A stretch of 34,823 nucleotides of DNA from contig WASQ01000140.1 in the NCBI GenBank assembly GCA_009712185.1, positions 1 to 34,823 of the forward strand, written 5' to 3'. Source of the stretch: Telmatospirillum sp. (GTDB taxonomy: Bacteria > Pseudomonadota > Alphaproteobacteria > Rhodospirillales > Magnetospirillaceae). A program made the translations under genes and the position numbers. Positions 1-10,016 of this stretch are shown here, in pieces. The notes below the pieces were generated by a model, which worked only from the letters and a program-made list of their open reading frames with translations, ran no database searches and was not told where the DNA came from. The stretch's first letter is position 1. Each line of letters starts with the position of its first letter.

Positions 1-280
1 GGTCTCCGCCCCGCTTGGCTTTCCTCCGCTTCGCTGCGGGGCGCAGAACGCGCCAACGCGGTGACAATTCGGGTAAACGGGTCCGCCGTCGCGCGTTCAC
101 CCCGACTGCCCTGAGGGCAATGAACTCATGCCGGCCTGTGCGGGGGCTCCAAAATCCCTGGCCCGTGGCCCGCTGTCCGCTCGCGGGGGGCAACCAACCG
201 TCGATCAGGCATCCGTTGCTGCCAGCGGGTCCGGGGTTCCTGCCGGACATCGCCGCGAAGCGGCGACCATCAGCCGCCGC
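1..280. other. No supported gene
   Basis: The stretch before the first gene has short open frames on both strands, but none shows a recognisable domain, a convincing ribosome binding site or codon use that sets it apart from chance open frames in GC-rich DNA. It may hold the upstream gene's 3' flank, which lies outside the window. Confidence 0.5.
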
Positions 281-1003
281 TTAACCTGGATTCGGGGCCC
301 TGGCCGTCCCGGCGTCCGCCCTGTCCGGTCCGACAACCGCCACCGCGAACCCATCCCATCCCTTTTCGCCAACCGTCTGAATGGCGGTGCCACTGAGACC
401 GGGGTCCCGCGCGATCATTTCGAGGAAGGCGCGGGCCCCCTGCACGGCGGGGTCCCTGCTTTCCGGATCGGCGACCGCCCCACCCCGGACCACATTGTCG
501 CCGACGATCACCGTTCCGGGCTTCGCCAGGCGCAACGCCCATCGCAGATACTGTGGATTGTTGGGTTTGTCGGCATCGATGAAGATCAGGTCGAAGGGAC
601 CCTCGAGCGTTGGAAGAACGTCGAGGGCGGCCCCGACCCGCAGGTCGATGCGCGCGGTTAGACCGGCCTGTTCGAAATTGGCCCGCGCCACCCCGGCATG
701 ACGGCTGTCCGCTTCGATCGTCGTCACACGCCCGCCTTCCGGCAGGGCACGGGCCATCCAGATCGTGCTGTAGCCGCCCAGGGTTCCAATCTCCAGAACC
801 CGCGATGCCCTCGTCATCGCGACGAACAGGGCGAGCATCTTGCCCTGAAGCGCGGAACCGTCGTGCCGTGGAAGTCCCGCCCCGGCGTTGTTTGCGAGAA
901 CAGCCGCGCGGCTGTCGTCCGGTGGCGCCAGAAGCGACGAGAAATAGTCATCCACCGCCGCCCATTGCCCGGCATCTGCCGACGGATAATCCGGCTCTCT
1001 CAT
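281..1003 (-). CDS. SAM-dependent O-methyltransferase (COMT/CCoAMT-like)
   Basis: A 240-residue class I methyltransferase of the O-methyltransferase 3 family, which transfers methyl groups from S-adenosylmethionine to hydroxyls, often with divalent metal. Visible motifs are the SAM-binding loop VLEIGTLGGYST (residues 69-80), an acidic motif TTIEAD near residue 95, the metal/catalytic segment DLIFIDADKPNNP (138-150) and VIVGDNVVRGG (about 165-175). Length fits the family (about 220-240). The start is supported by a GGAAGC-type site upstream on the minus strand. It lies 90 bp downstream of the beta-lactamase on the same strand, so the two may be co-transcribed. The physiological substrate cannot be inferred; family membership is clear. 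Confidence 0.9.
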   Translation of the reverse strand: MREPDYPSADAGQWAAVDDYFSSLLAPPDDSRAAVLANNAGAGLPRHDGSALQGKMLALFVAMTRASRVLEIGTLGGYSTIWMARALPEGGRVTTIEADSRHAGVARANFEQAGLTARIDLRVGAALDVLPTLEGPFDLIFIDADKPNNPQYLRWALRLAKPGTVIVGDNVVRGGAVADPESRDPAVQGARAFLEMIARDPGLSGTAIQTVGEKGWDGFAVAVVGPDRADAGTARAPNPG

Positions 1004-1093
1004 CAGGCTTCCTTTCGACTGTCGTCCTGCAACGGCTCTTCGTGTCTGTCGGCGTTCCCGGTCCGGCGCGGACCCGTCCGGCGCGTCCGCCGG

Positions 1094-2008
1094 TCATGCC
1101 GCCGGCATCAGTTCCGCGACAATGCGGGCGACCCCGGCCAGAACGCCTTCCTGCGTTTCGGTGGATCCAGGGGCTTCGCCCAGATAGGCGGAGACCACCA
1201 CCGGTGCGCGACCGGGCGGCCAGATGACACCCGCATCGTTGGTTGAAATCCCTTCCCAGGTCCCGGGCTTGTTGGCGATTCGCCACCCCGCCGGCAGGCC
1301 CGCGCGGAGGCGCCGGGTGGCCGCGGCGGTGGCCGCGACCATCCAGTTCGTCAACCGGCCACGGGATGCGTCCGAAAGGGCGTCGCCCAGAAGCAGCCGG
1401 CGCATGGTTTCCGCCATGGCGCGCGGCGTGGTGGTGTCATGGGTCTCGCCCGGCTTTACGATGTTCAGCGCCAACTCGACATGGTCGAGCCGCGTGACGG
1501 GATCCCCCAGGGACCGCAGATGCGCCGTCAGCGCGGCGGGACCGCCGACGCTTTGCAACAGCAGATTGGCGGCGGTGCTGTCGCTGACCGTGATCGCCGC
1601 CTCGCACAGCGCCCCGACCGTCATGCCCTCCGGGCCGACATGAGGCCGGGTCGCCTTGAAGGGGATCACCAGATCCCGCTCGGTGAAGACGATGCGGCGC
1701 TCCAGGCTTTCCTCGTCCCGGTCGACCCTGGACAGGACAAAGGCGACCACCAGCGCCTTGACCGTGCTGCACAGGGCAAAGCGCTCATCAAGGCGGTTGC
1801 CGACGATCTGGCCGGTCGCGCTGTCCAGCAGGGCGACACCCAGCCGCCCGCCGCTCCGCGCCTCAAGATCCTTCAGCCGCGCCTCAAAGGTCGGGACTCC
1901 GCTCATGGCCCAAGATTGCGCCAGCCCCCGTCCGGAGAGAGGCAGTCCCGAGAGGGCCAGTGCCATCGAGGCCATTGCGGCGCGGCGGGTCATCGTCGGG
2001 GGCGGCAT
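1094..2008 (-). CDS. bla: Class A beta-lactamase with Tat-like signal
   Basis: A periplasmic serine beta-lactamase of 304 residues. The nucleophile motif is STVK (S81, K84), the second motif is SDS (142-144) where SDN is usual, the omega-loop Glu/Asn motif is ELALN (E178, N182), and the third motif is KPG (247-249) where KTG or KSG is usual. The N-terminus MTRRAAMAS followed by a hydrophobic stretch looks like a twin-arginine export signal. I chose the ATG at 2008 because GGAGAAG lies just before it; an upstream ATG at 2035 would add nine residues. It is divergent from an ArsR-type repressor gene, which may control it. Altered motifs leave open a changed substrate range or a weak enzyme. Confidence 0.9.
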   Translation of the reverse strand: MPPPTMTRRAAMASMALALSGLPLSGRGLAQSWAMSGVPTFEARLKDLEARSGGRLGVALLDSATGQIVGNRLDERFALCSTVKALVVAFVLSRVDRDEESLERRIVFTERDLVIPFKATRPHVGPEGMTVGALCEAAITVSDSTAANLLLQSVGGPAALTAHLRSLGDPVTRLDHVELALNIVKPGETHDTTTPRAMAETMRRLLLGDALSDASRGRLTNWMVAATAAATRRLRAGLPAGWRIANKPGTWEGISTNDAGVIWPPGRAPVVVSAYLGEAPGSTETQEGVLAGVARIVAELMPAA

Positions 2009-2155
2009 CTCTTCTCCATTTTCTGATCGTCTCATGAGACAGAACCCTAAAGGATGGGTGATGCGGCGGAAAGGCGGCTATTTCGGGGCAGGGGCGTGGT
2101 GTCCGGCTTCTTCTTGATATCCGGATCAGCCTTTCGAAAAGAGCTTGCACTTCAC

Positions 2156-2171
2156 ATAAGTAAACGCTTAT
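2156..2171. promoter_or_regulatory. Candidate ArsR-family operator
   Basis: An inverted repeat ATAAG-TAAACG-CTTAT sits 9 bp before the repressor's ATG in the divergent region between bla and the ArsR-type gene. A TTGCAC hexamer at 2145-2150 could be a -35 element, so the dyad would overlap the promoter. No Shine-Dalgarno sequence is visible before the ATG at 2180. ArsR-family repressors bind short dyads of this kind; autoregulation is inferred. Confidence 0.5.
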
Positions 2172-2179
2172 CTATTTGC

Positions 2180-2494
2180 ATGACCGAGACGGACATCTTC
2201 AAGGCTCTGGCCGACCCGACCCGCCGGGCGATTTTCGAAAAGCTGGCGTCGGGCGCGATGAATGCCAGTGCCCTGCGCCAGGGGATGGAGATCAGCCAGC
2301 CGGCGATGTCCCAGCATCTGGCCGTATTGCGGAACGCGAAACTGGTCCGGGAGGAGCGTGACGGGCGGTTCGTGAATTACGAGGTCGACCCCGACGGGCT
2401 GGCGCTGATCGCGCAATGGCTGGCGAAATATCGATCCTACTGGCCGCAGCGTGTCGACGCTCTCAAGCTTTTGCTGAAGGACATGGACCCATGA
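2180..2494 (+). CDS. ArsR-family winged-helix repressor
   Basis: A 104-residue DNA-binding repressor. It opens with the family signature IFKALADPTRRAIFEKL, followed by a recognition helix region around ISQPAMSQHLAVL and the wing segment VREERDGRFVNYEVDP. No cysteine pair typical of metal-sensing members is present (no CxC in the recognition helix), so metal sensing is unlikely; it belongs to the SdpR/YgaV-like group that is commonly paired with SRPBCC proteins. I chose the internal ATG at 2180 over upstream in-frame starts because the family signature begins at once and the dyad 2156-2171 lies just upstream. Its stop overlaps the next gene's ATG (ATGA), so the two are translationally coupled. 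Confidence 0.9.
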   Translation: MTETDIFKALADPTRRAIFEKLASGAMNASALRQGMEISQPAMSQHLAVLRNAKLVREERDGRFVNYEVDPDGLALIAQWLAKYRSYWPQRVDALKLLLKDMDP

Positions 2495-2847
2495 GCGATC
2501 AAAAGGCCCCGGACGCGACGAAAATCCTGGTCCAGGATTACGATATCGGCGAGCCGCCGGACAAAGTGTGGCGGGCGATCAGCAATCCGGACCTTCGCGA
2601 ACGATGGCTGCCCGCGAATATCCTGGCCGATCCGCATCCGGCCTCCCTGACACCGGGGAGGGAGATCCGCTATCGGCTGCGCGACGATGATCCGCCGTTT
2701 CTGGAAAGTCTGGTGACATTGCGCATTCTGCCGCACGCGGATGGCGGAACCGTTCTTCGGATCATCCATGAGCTGACCGATATCCGCCTTTCCAGGCCGA
2801 TACCGGCCGCAAACATGAACCGTCCGGGCCGGATGCTGGCCGCCTGA
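2491..2847 (+). CDS. SRPBCC/AHSA1-like protein
   Basis: A 118-residue member of the START-like SRPBCC superfamily (AHSA1/activator of Hsp90 ATPase homologue group), a fold with a deep hydrophobic ligand cavity. The N-terminal strand and helix IGEPPDKVWRAISNPDLRERW are typical; the C-terminal helix is short compared with usual members of about 140-160 residues, ending NMNRPGRMLAA. It overlaps the ArsR-type gene by four bases. ArsR plus SRPBCC is a common pair in which the SRPBCC gene is co-expressed with its repressor; ligand and function are unknown. The shortened C-terminus may reduce the ligand pocket. Confidence 0.8.
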   Translation: MSDQKAPDATKILVQDYDIGEPPDKVWRAISNPDLRERWLPANILADPHPASLTPGREIRYRLRDDDPPFLESLVTLRILPHADGGTVLRIIHELTDIRLSRPIPAANMNRPGRMLAA

Positions 2848-2892
2848 CGCGGCGCCGGATCCCTGTCAATTCTGGAAGATGGGAGGTCGCCG

Positions 2893-3516
2893 ATGCGCGA
2901 CGTGATGGAACTCGTCCCCATGGTCGTCGAACAATCCGCCCGGGGGGAGCGGTCTTTCGACATTTATTCCCGGCTGCTGCGCGAACGGATCATTTTTCTC
3001 AATGGTGAGGTGAATGATGCCGTTTCCGCTCTTGTCTGTGCGCAGTTGTTGTATCTGGAGGCGGAAAATCCCAAGAAACCGATCGGGCTTTATATCAATT
3101 CCCCCGGCGGAGTCATCACCAGCGGCCTCGCGATGTACGACACCATGCGCTATATCCGCGCTCCGGTGCACACCCTGTGCATGGGAACGGCGCGGTCGAT
3201 GGGATCGTTCCTGTTGATGGCGGGTGAACCGGGGCGGCGCGCCGCACTGCCCAACGCAAGCCTGCATGTCCATCAGCCTCTGGGGGGATTCCAGGGGCAG
3301 GCCTCCGACATCCGGATCCATGCCGAGGAGATGCAGCGGACAAAGCACCGCATCACCAGCCTTTATGCGAAGCATTGCGGGCGGAGTTATGAGGACGTCG
3401 AACGGGCTCTCGACCGCGATCGCTTCATGACGGCCGAGGAAGCTCTGGACTGGGGGCTGATCGACCGGGTTCTCGACCGGCGCGACGCCATGTCCGAGGG
3501 GCCGGTCCCGGTTTAA
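2893..3516 (+). CDS. clpP: ClpP-type serine protease, stand-alone paralogue
   Basis: A 207-residue ClpP peptidase, a cytoplasmic barrel-forming protease that normally works with a ClpX or ClpA ATPase. The triad is complete: Ser102 in [10 protein letters not shown], His127 in [10 protein letters not shown] and Asp176 in [12 protein letters not shown]. The segment [17 protein letters not shown] is also conserved. The nucleophile elbow is GTARSMGS where housekeeping ClpPs read GQAASMGA. No clpX, tig or lon neighbour is present; the gene sits alone between an SRPBCC gene and a tRNA-linked island, so it is probably an accessory paralogue rather than the main ClpP. GGGAGG about 8 bases upstream supports the start. 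Confidence 0.9.
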   Translation: MRDVMELVPMVVEQSARGERSFDIYSRLLRERIIFLNGEVNDAVSALVCAQLLYLEAENPKKPIGLYINSPGGVITSGLAMYDTMRYIRAPVHTLCMGTARSMGSFLLMAGEPGRRAALPNASLHVHQPLGGFQGQASDIRIHAEEMQRTKHRITSLYAKHCGRSYEDVERALDRDRFMTAEEALDWGLIDRVLDRRDAMSEGPVPV

Positions 3517-3552
3517 TGGCGGGTTCAGCCGATAAAGATCAGTCCGGATCGG

Positions 3553-3741
3553 GTCATTCCGGCGGAGACGGTCTTCGGCAAAATACGGGCGCTTCATGCA
3601 CGGCGTGTGGAAGCCGCCTGCCGTCGCGGCGACCTGTTCGACAAGCGGCGGGAGATCATGAAAGCGTGGGCCGGTTTCTGCGCCACCGTGCCCGCCAAGG
3701 CGAAGGCCGTCCAAAAGGAAGCGGCCTTGCAAACGGTATGA
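3553..3741 (+). pseudogene. ParD-tail / integrase-tail chimeric remnant
   Basis: The 57 bp at 3553-3609 match the 3' part of the intact parD gene (3997-4053) with five mismatches, encoding IPAETVFGKIRALHARRV. The reading frame then continues without a break into RRGDLFDKRREIMKAWAGFC, which resembles the extreme C-terminus of phage-type tyrosine integrases, and stops at 3741. No start, catalytic domain or antitoxin DNA-binding domain remains. This reads as two decayed gene ends joined by recombination. The integrase call rests on a short tail pattern and is less certain than the parD duplication, which is seen directly. Confidence 0.6.
3607..3625 (+). repeat. 19-bp direct repeat, left copy
   Basis: GTGGAAGCCGCCTGCCGTC occurs perfectly here and again at 4479-4497, 872 bp away, with the parDE module between. 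In both places it reads RVEAACR in frame. The bases on each side differ, so the identity is confined to the repeat. Confidence 0.75.
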
Positions 3742-3753
3742 AACTATCATACC
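3735..3753. promoter_or_regulatory. Candidate ParD operator
   Basis: A perfect inverted repeat GGTATGA-N5-TCATACC lies 34 bp before parD. Antitoxins of this ribbon-helix-helix type repress their own operon through such dyads. It overlaps the stop of the upstream remnant. A GGAGGA ribosome binding site follows at 3775-3780. Confidence 0.6.
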
Positions 3754-3786
3754 TATTTAAGGTCATATGTTGACGGAGGATCTGCG

Positions 3787-4077
3787 ATGCCCGCCGCCGA
3801 AAAACGAACCTTCAGCCTGCCCAGCGAGCAAGCCGCCTACATTGACCGGCTGGTCGCCAGCGGCACTTATGCGACCAGCAGCGAAGTCATTCGCGCGGGC
3901 TTGCGTGCCTTGCAGGAACGCGACGCCGCCGTTGAACGCTGGCTGCGCGAAGAAGTGGTGCCAGTTGCCGCCGCCATGCAGGCCAACCCGCATCAGGCCA
4001 TCCCGGCGGAGACGGTCTTCGGCAAAGTACGGGCGCTTCATGCAAGGCGCGTGAAAGAGTCCAACGGTGATCTATAA
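3787..4077 (+). CDS. parD: ParD-family type II antitoxin
   Basis: A 96-residue antitoxin. Residues 5-45 form a ribbon-helix-helix DNA-binding domain (RTFSLPSEQAAYIDRLVASG, then TSSEVIRAGLRAL), and the C-terminal half is the flexible part that would wrap the ParE toxin. It is preceded by GGAGGA at a good distance and by a dyad operator. It overlaps parE by 11 bases, the usual toxin-antitoxin layout that ties translation of the two. A second, broken copy of its 3' part lies upstream at 3553-3609. Confidence 0.92.
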   Translation: MPAAEKRTFSLPSEQAAYIDRLVASGTYATSSEVIRAGLRALQERDAAVERWLREEVVPVAAAMQANPHQAIPAETVFGKVRALHARRVKESNGDL

Positions 4078-4363
4078 GGTCGTCTTTTCGCCGGAGGCGG
4101 AAAATGACCTTCTGGAACTTTATCTGTACATCGCGGAGCGTACCGGGAGCGCCCATGCCGTGGCCTACATCGAACGGCTGGAACGGTACTGCAAAAGCTT
4201 CGAGGAATTTCCCGAACGAGGCACATCTCGCGACGACCTGTTTCCCGGTTTGCGGGTCGTCGGCTTCGAGCGGCGCGTGTCGATTGCTTTTCATGTCAAT
4301 GCCGACACAGTGACCTTCGATCGCCTCCTTTATGGAGGACGCGACCTTGACGGGCATCGCTGA
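4067..4363 (+). CDS. parE: ParE-family toxin
   Basis: A 98-residue RelE/ParE-superfamily toxin beginning with GTG. Family features are the N-terminal VVFSPEAENDLLELYLYI helix-strand region, the central ERLERYCKSFEEFPERG and the C-terminal strand pair ending RLLYGGRDL. ParE members poison DNA gyrase, whereas RelE relatives cleave mRNA; the ParD partner favours the ParE group. The start is set by the overlap with parD and has no independent strong ribosome binding site, consistent with coupled translation. The module is intact and next to a tRNA gene, which suggests it arrived with, or stabilised, a former island. Confidence 0.9.
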   Translation: MIYKVVFSPEAENDLLELYLYIAERTGSAHAVAYIERLERYCKSFEEFPERGTSRDDLFPGLRVVGFERRVSIAFHVNADTVTFDRLLYGGRDLDGHR

Positions 4364-4705
4364 CGATGCCTGACCGGCAACAGTCCTTCATTGCCGCACC
4401 CGGATGATCTTTCGGGATGGGGTGCCCTTCTCCCGTGGCGTGGCTGAGGTGGCCTGGCTCATACGATCGGTGACGCGGGTGGAAGCCGCCTGCCGTCAAA
4501 TCAAAGAGGCGGGGTGTACGCGCCGGCTAATCCGGTCCAGGCGACGCTGGTGGGATGTCCCCCGAATAGCGCGGTCAACGTCTTCGGTCGCGTCCGCACG
4601 CGAATTACGCGGCAGACCGGATTCTGATCGTGGGCCGGGTGGGCTGTGGCGGTGATTCGGTTTTTCTGCTGCCGCCTTATTTTTCAACAGGCTGGTAGAA
4701 GAAAA
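4364..4705. other. Gene-free remnant region beside tRNA
   Basis: No coding region can be supported. A short open frame at 4404-4655 contains the repeated RVEAACR segment but has no recognisable domain. The stretch lies on the 3' side of the tRNA-Ser gene, where integrases usually insert islands, and probably holds decayed island DNA. No copy of the tRNA 3' end was seen elsewhere in the window to mark an attachment site. Confidence 0.5.
4479..4497 (+). repeat. 19-bp direct repeat, right copy
   Basis: This is a perfect copy of the sequence at 3607-3625. Together the pair brackets the integrase-like tail, parD and parE. Confidence 0.75.
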
Positions 4706-4795
4706 TGGCGGAGGGGGTGGGATTCGAACCCACGGTACCCGCAAAGGTACAACGGTTTTCGAGACCGCCCCGATCGACCGCTCCGGCACCCCTCC
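4706..4795 (-). tRNA. serU: tRNA-Ser (anticodon CGA)
   Basis: A 90-base serine tRNA with the long variable arm of class II tRNAs, an acceptor stem GGAGGGG/CCCCTCC, discriminator G and an encoded CCA end. The anticodon loop TCTCGAAAA gives CGA, reading UCG. The T-arm sequence GGTTCGAATCC is canonical. The gene's 3' end faces the parDE remnant region, a typical integration target. Confidence 0.95.
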
Positions 4796-4897
4796 GCTTG
4801 GGCGAGGGCGGAATGTAGTATAAGCACCCCGACCGCGCAACCGCTTTGATCGATCCCGATAAAAGAAACTTCCCGGGGCGCTTTTGAAGATTCCTGA

Positions 4898-4925
4898 TTG
4901 ACAGAAAGGGGGCGGTCGGTATATT
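4898..4925 (+). promoter_or_regulatory. Sigma-70-type promoter of rplU
   Basis: A perfect -35 TTGACA (4898-4903) is followed after 16 bp by TATATT (4920-4925). It lies about 65 bp before the rplU ATG and would drive rplU-rpmA. Confidence 0.8.
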
Positions 4926-4989
4926 TCCCGCCTCTCGCCGCGGGCCTTTGGGCTCGCTGGGTCCCGTTTGTGTGAATGGTAGTAAGGTC

Positions 4990-5292
4990 ATGTTCGCAGT
5001 CATCAAGACCGGCGGCAAGCAATACAAGGTTGCCCCGAACGACGTCATCCGCGTCGAAAAGCTGCCGGGCCAGGCAGGCGACACCGTTACGCTCGACCAG
5101 GTTCTGATGGTCGGCGATAAGGTTGGCGCTCCCTTGGTGGAGGGTGCCAGTGTCACCGCCACCCTGCTTGAGCAGACCCGTGCCGACAAGGTTATCATTT
5201 TCAAGAAAAAGCGCCGTCAGAACTACCGGCGCAAGAAAGGTCATCGGCAGGAGCTCACCGTGCTCCGCGTCACCGGCATCGCCGGCGCCTGA
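4990..5292 (+). CDS. rplU: 50S ribosomal protein L21
   Basis: A 100-residue L21 that binds 23S rRNA in the large subunit. It starts [14 protein letters not shown], and carries the basic segment [16 protein letters not shown] typical of the family, ending [10 protein letters not shown]. The ATG at 4990 gives the standard family start; an in-frame ATG at 4948 would add 14 unrelated residues. It is followed 23 bp later by rpmA, the near-universal bacterial order, and is preceded by a strong promoter at 4898-4925. Confidence 0.97.
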   Translation: MFAVIKTGGKQYKVAPNDVIRVEKLPGQAGDTVTLDQVLMVGDKVGAPLVEGASVTATLLEQTRADKVIIFKKKRRQNYRRKKGHRQELTVLRVTGIAGA

Positions 5293-5315
5293 TCGGTCGA
5301 AGAGGAGTTTGAACC

Positions 5316-5573
5316 ATGGCTCATAAAAAGGCTGGCGGTAGTTCCCGCAACGGCCGCGACTCCGCAGGCCGCCGCCTCGGCGTCAAGAAGTTTGGCGGCG
5401 AAGCCGTCATTCCCGGCAACATCATCGTCCGTCAGCGCGGCACCCAGTTCCATCCCGGCTCCAACGTCGGCATGGGCACGGATCACACGCTGTTCGCGCT
5501 GGTCGAGGGTCGCGTGACCTTCACCCGCAAGGCCCTGGGCCGGACATTCGTGTCGGTGGACCCGGCCGCCTGA
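5316..5573 (+). CDS. rpmA: 50S ribosomal protein L27
   Basis: An 85-residue L27 whose N-terminal tail ([16 protein letters not shown]) reaches the peptidyl-transferase centre. The family body follows: [14 protein letters not shown], then [14 protein letters not shown] and [14 protein letters not shown]. There is no N-terminal extension of the kind cleaved in Firmicutes. GAGGAG upstream supports the start. A clear terminator follows at 5605-5636, separating the ribosomal pair from obgE. Confidence 0.97.
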   Translation: MAHKKAGGSSRNGRDSAGRRLGVKKFGGEAVIPGNIIVRQRGTQFHPGSNVGMGTDHTLFALVEGRVTFTRKALGRTFVSVDPAA

Positions 5574-5604
5574 GCGGCCCATCCCCATCGCCACAATCGA
5601 GTTG

Positions 5605-5636
5605 AAAAAGGGGAATGGCTTGCCATTCCCCTTTTT
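5605..5636 (+). terminator. Rho-independent terminator after rpmA
   Basis: The hairpin GGGGAATGGC-TT-GCCATTCCCC is flanked by A5 and T5 runs, so it could end transcription from either side. It lies about 30 bp after rpmA. Confidence 0.9.
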
Positions 5637-5654
5637 CCGTATTGTCGCTGCTGA

Positions 5655-7974
<2,320 letters not shown>

Positions 7975-7978
<4 letters not shown>

Positions 7979-9273
7979 ACAATCATACCGCCCTTTCCGC
8001 CGCCGCCGTCGAGGCGGTGATGGACGACATCGGTCAGGCCGCCGTCAAGGCCCAGCACGCCCTGGCGCAGGCGTCGACCGCCATCAAGAACACGGCGCTG
8101 ACCGAGGCCGCGGCCTCATTGCGCCGCCAGACCGGCGAGATCCTGGAGGCCAATGCCAAGGATCTGGAGGAAGGGCGCGCCAAATCCCTGTCGCCGGCGC
8201 TGATCGACCGGCTGGCGCTGGACGTCAGGCGTGTGGAGGCGATGGCGAAGGGGCTGGAGGAGATCGCCGCCCTTCCCGATCCGGTGGGAACCGAAATCGC
8301 GCGCTGGCAGCGCCCCAACGGGCTCGATATCGCGCGCGTACGGGTGCCGATCGGGGTGATCGGCATCATTTATGAAAGCCGCCCCAATGTCACCGCGGAC
8401 GCCGGCGGTCTCTGCCTCAAATCCGGCAATGCCGCGATCCTGCGCGGCGGCTCGGAAAGCTTCCATTCCTCGCTTGCCATCCATGCCTGCCTGCAGGAAG
8501 GGCTGGCCGCGGCGGGACTGCCCGGCGCCTGCCTTCAGATGGTGCCGACCACCGATCGGGCCGCGGTGGGCGTGATGCTGCGCATGACCGGGGTGATCGA
8601 TGTCATCGTGCCGCGCGGCGGCCGGTCGCTGATCGAACGCGTCATCGCCGAAAGCCGGATTCCGCTGTTTCAGCATCTGGAAGGGCTGTGCCACACCTAT
8701 ATCGACGGCGCCGCCGACCTCGACATGGCCCGCAAGGTGGTGCTGAACGCCAAGATGCGCCGGACGGGAGTCTGCGGCGCCACCGAACCGCTGCTGGGCG
8801 ACCGGCGTGCGGCCGCCACCCATCTGGCGCCGCTGGTGACGGATCTGCTGGAGGCGGGCTGCGAGGTGCGCGGCGATCCGGCGGCGCAGGCGGTGGATCC
8901 CCGGGTGCGGCCGGCGACAGAGACGGACTGGTCGACCGAATATCTGGATGCGGTGATTTCGGTGAAGCTGGTCGACGGCGTTGCCGGTGCGATCGATCAC
9001 ATCGGCCGCTACGGGTCGCATCACACCGACAGCATCATCACCGCCGACGCGGCCGCCGCCCGCCGCTTTTTCGACGAGGTGGACAGCGCCATCGTCCTGC
9101 ACAATGCCTCGACCCAGTTCGCCGACGGCGGCGAGTTCGGGATGGGCGCCGAGATCGGTATCTCGACCGGCAAGCTGCACGCGCGCGGCCCGGTCGGCGT
9201 GGAGCAGTTGACCAGCTTCAAATATGTGGTCAGGGGCTCCGGGCAGGTCCGGCCCTGCCCGCTTCTGCTTTGA
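7975..9273 (+). CDS. proA: Gamma-glutamyl phosphate reductase
   Basis: A 432-residue aldehyde-dehydrogenase-fold enzyme that reduces glutamyl phosphate with NADPH, the second step of proline synthesis. Family segments include [49 protein letters not shown] and the catalytic-cysteine region [13 protein letters not shown]. The C-terminal [19 protein letters not shown] is also conserved. The start overlaps proB by four bases. The product probably channels with ProB, as these enzymes share a labile intermediate. Confidence 0.97.
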
Positions 9274-9317
9274 CCGCTTCGGCTCTGCCCGCGCCGGGCG
9301 AGGGGCGGCACCGGACG

Positions 9318-10016
9318 GTGTCCGGCCGGCCTCCGGGCGGTCGGCCTCCGATCAATTCCTGGGGGTGCCGCCTTCGCCTCTCCGTCGGTTTGCTGGGCGG
9401 GTCCTTCAACCCCGCGCATGAGGGGCACCGCCATATCAGCCTTCAGGCCCTGCGCAGCCTCGGCCTGGATGAGGTGTGGTGGCTGGTCGCGCCGCAAAAT
9501 CCGTTGAAACCGGTGGATGGCATGGCGCCTCTGGCGGAACGGTTGGCGGGCGCCCGCCGGATGGCCCGTCACCGGGCGATCCGGGTCAGCGACCTCGAGC
9601 AGGCGTTGGGTACCCGCTATACGGTCGATACCCTGGCGGCCTTGCGCCGCCGGTTCCCCCGGTGCCGGTTCGTCTGGCTGATGGGGGCGGACAATCTGGC
9701 GCAAATTTCGCGCTGGGGACGCTGGACGACGATCTTCAGGACCTGCGCCGTTGCGGTTTTCGACCGTAGTCCATATTCTTATCCATCCCTGGCGGGGAAG
9801 GCGGCGCAGCGGTTCGCGCGCGCCCGCCTGCCGGCCGGGCGCGGTTCCCTGCTGGCGACCCGGACGCCGCCGGCATGGGCCTTTCTGCATATGCGGCGCC
9901 ATCCCGCCTCGGCCACCGCCATCCGTCGCGGCCGGAGCGGGCCGATGCGCCCGGACGCGACAGCATCGGACACCCTGGCCGGGACAGGCCCCGCGCCAGG
10001 CCATGACAAGGAGTAG
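9318..10016 (+). CDS. nadD: Nicotinate-nucleotide adenylyltransferase
   Basis: NadD joins ATP and nicotinate mononucleotide on the way to NAD. The nucleotidyltransferase motif GLLGGSFNPAHEGH appears near the N-terminus, WWLVAPQNPLKP and WLMGADNLAQISRW follow, and the C-terminal SATAIRRG is the usual (I)SxTxIR motif. No ATG precedes the motif in frame; the GTG at 9318, with GAGGGG upstream, gives 232 residues, about 15 longer at the N-terminus than common members. A TTG at the LLGG motif would be too short, so the exact start is uncertain. The end overlaps rsfS by 14 bases. Confidence 0.88.
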   Translation: MSGRPPGGRPPINSWGCRLRLSVGLLGGSFNPAHEGHRHISLQALRSLGLDEVWWLVAPQNPLKPVDGMAPLAERLAGARRMARHRAIRVSDLEQALGTRYTVDTLAALRRRFPRCRFVWLMGADNLAQISRWGRWTTIFRTCAVAVFDRSPYSYPSLAGKAAQRFARARLPAGRGSLLATRTPPAWAFLHMRRHPASATAIRRGRSGPMRPDATASDTLAGTGPAPGHDKE

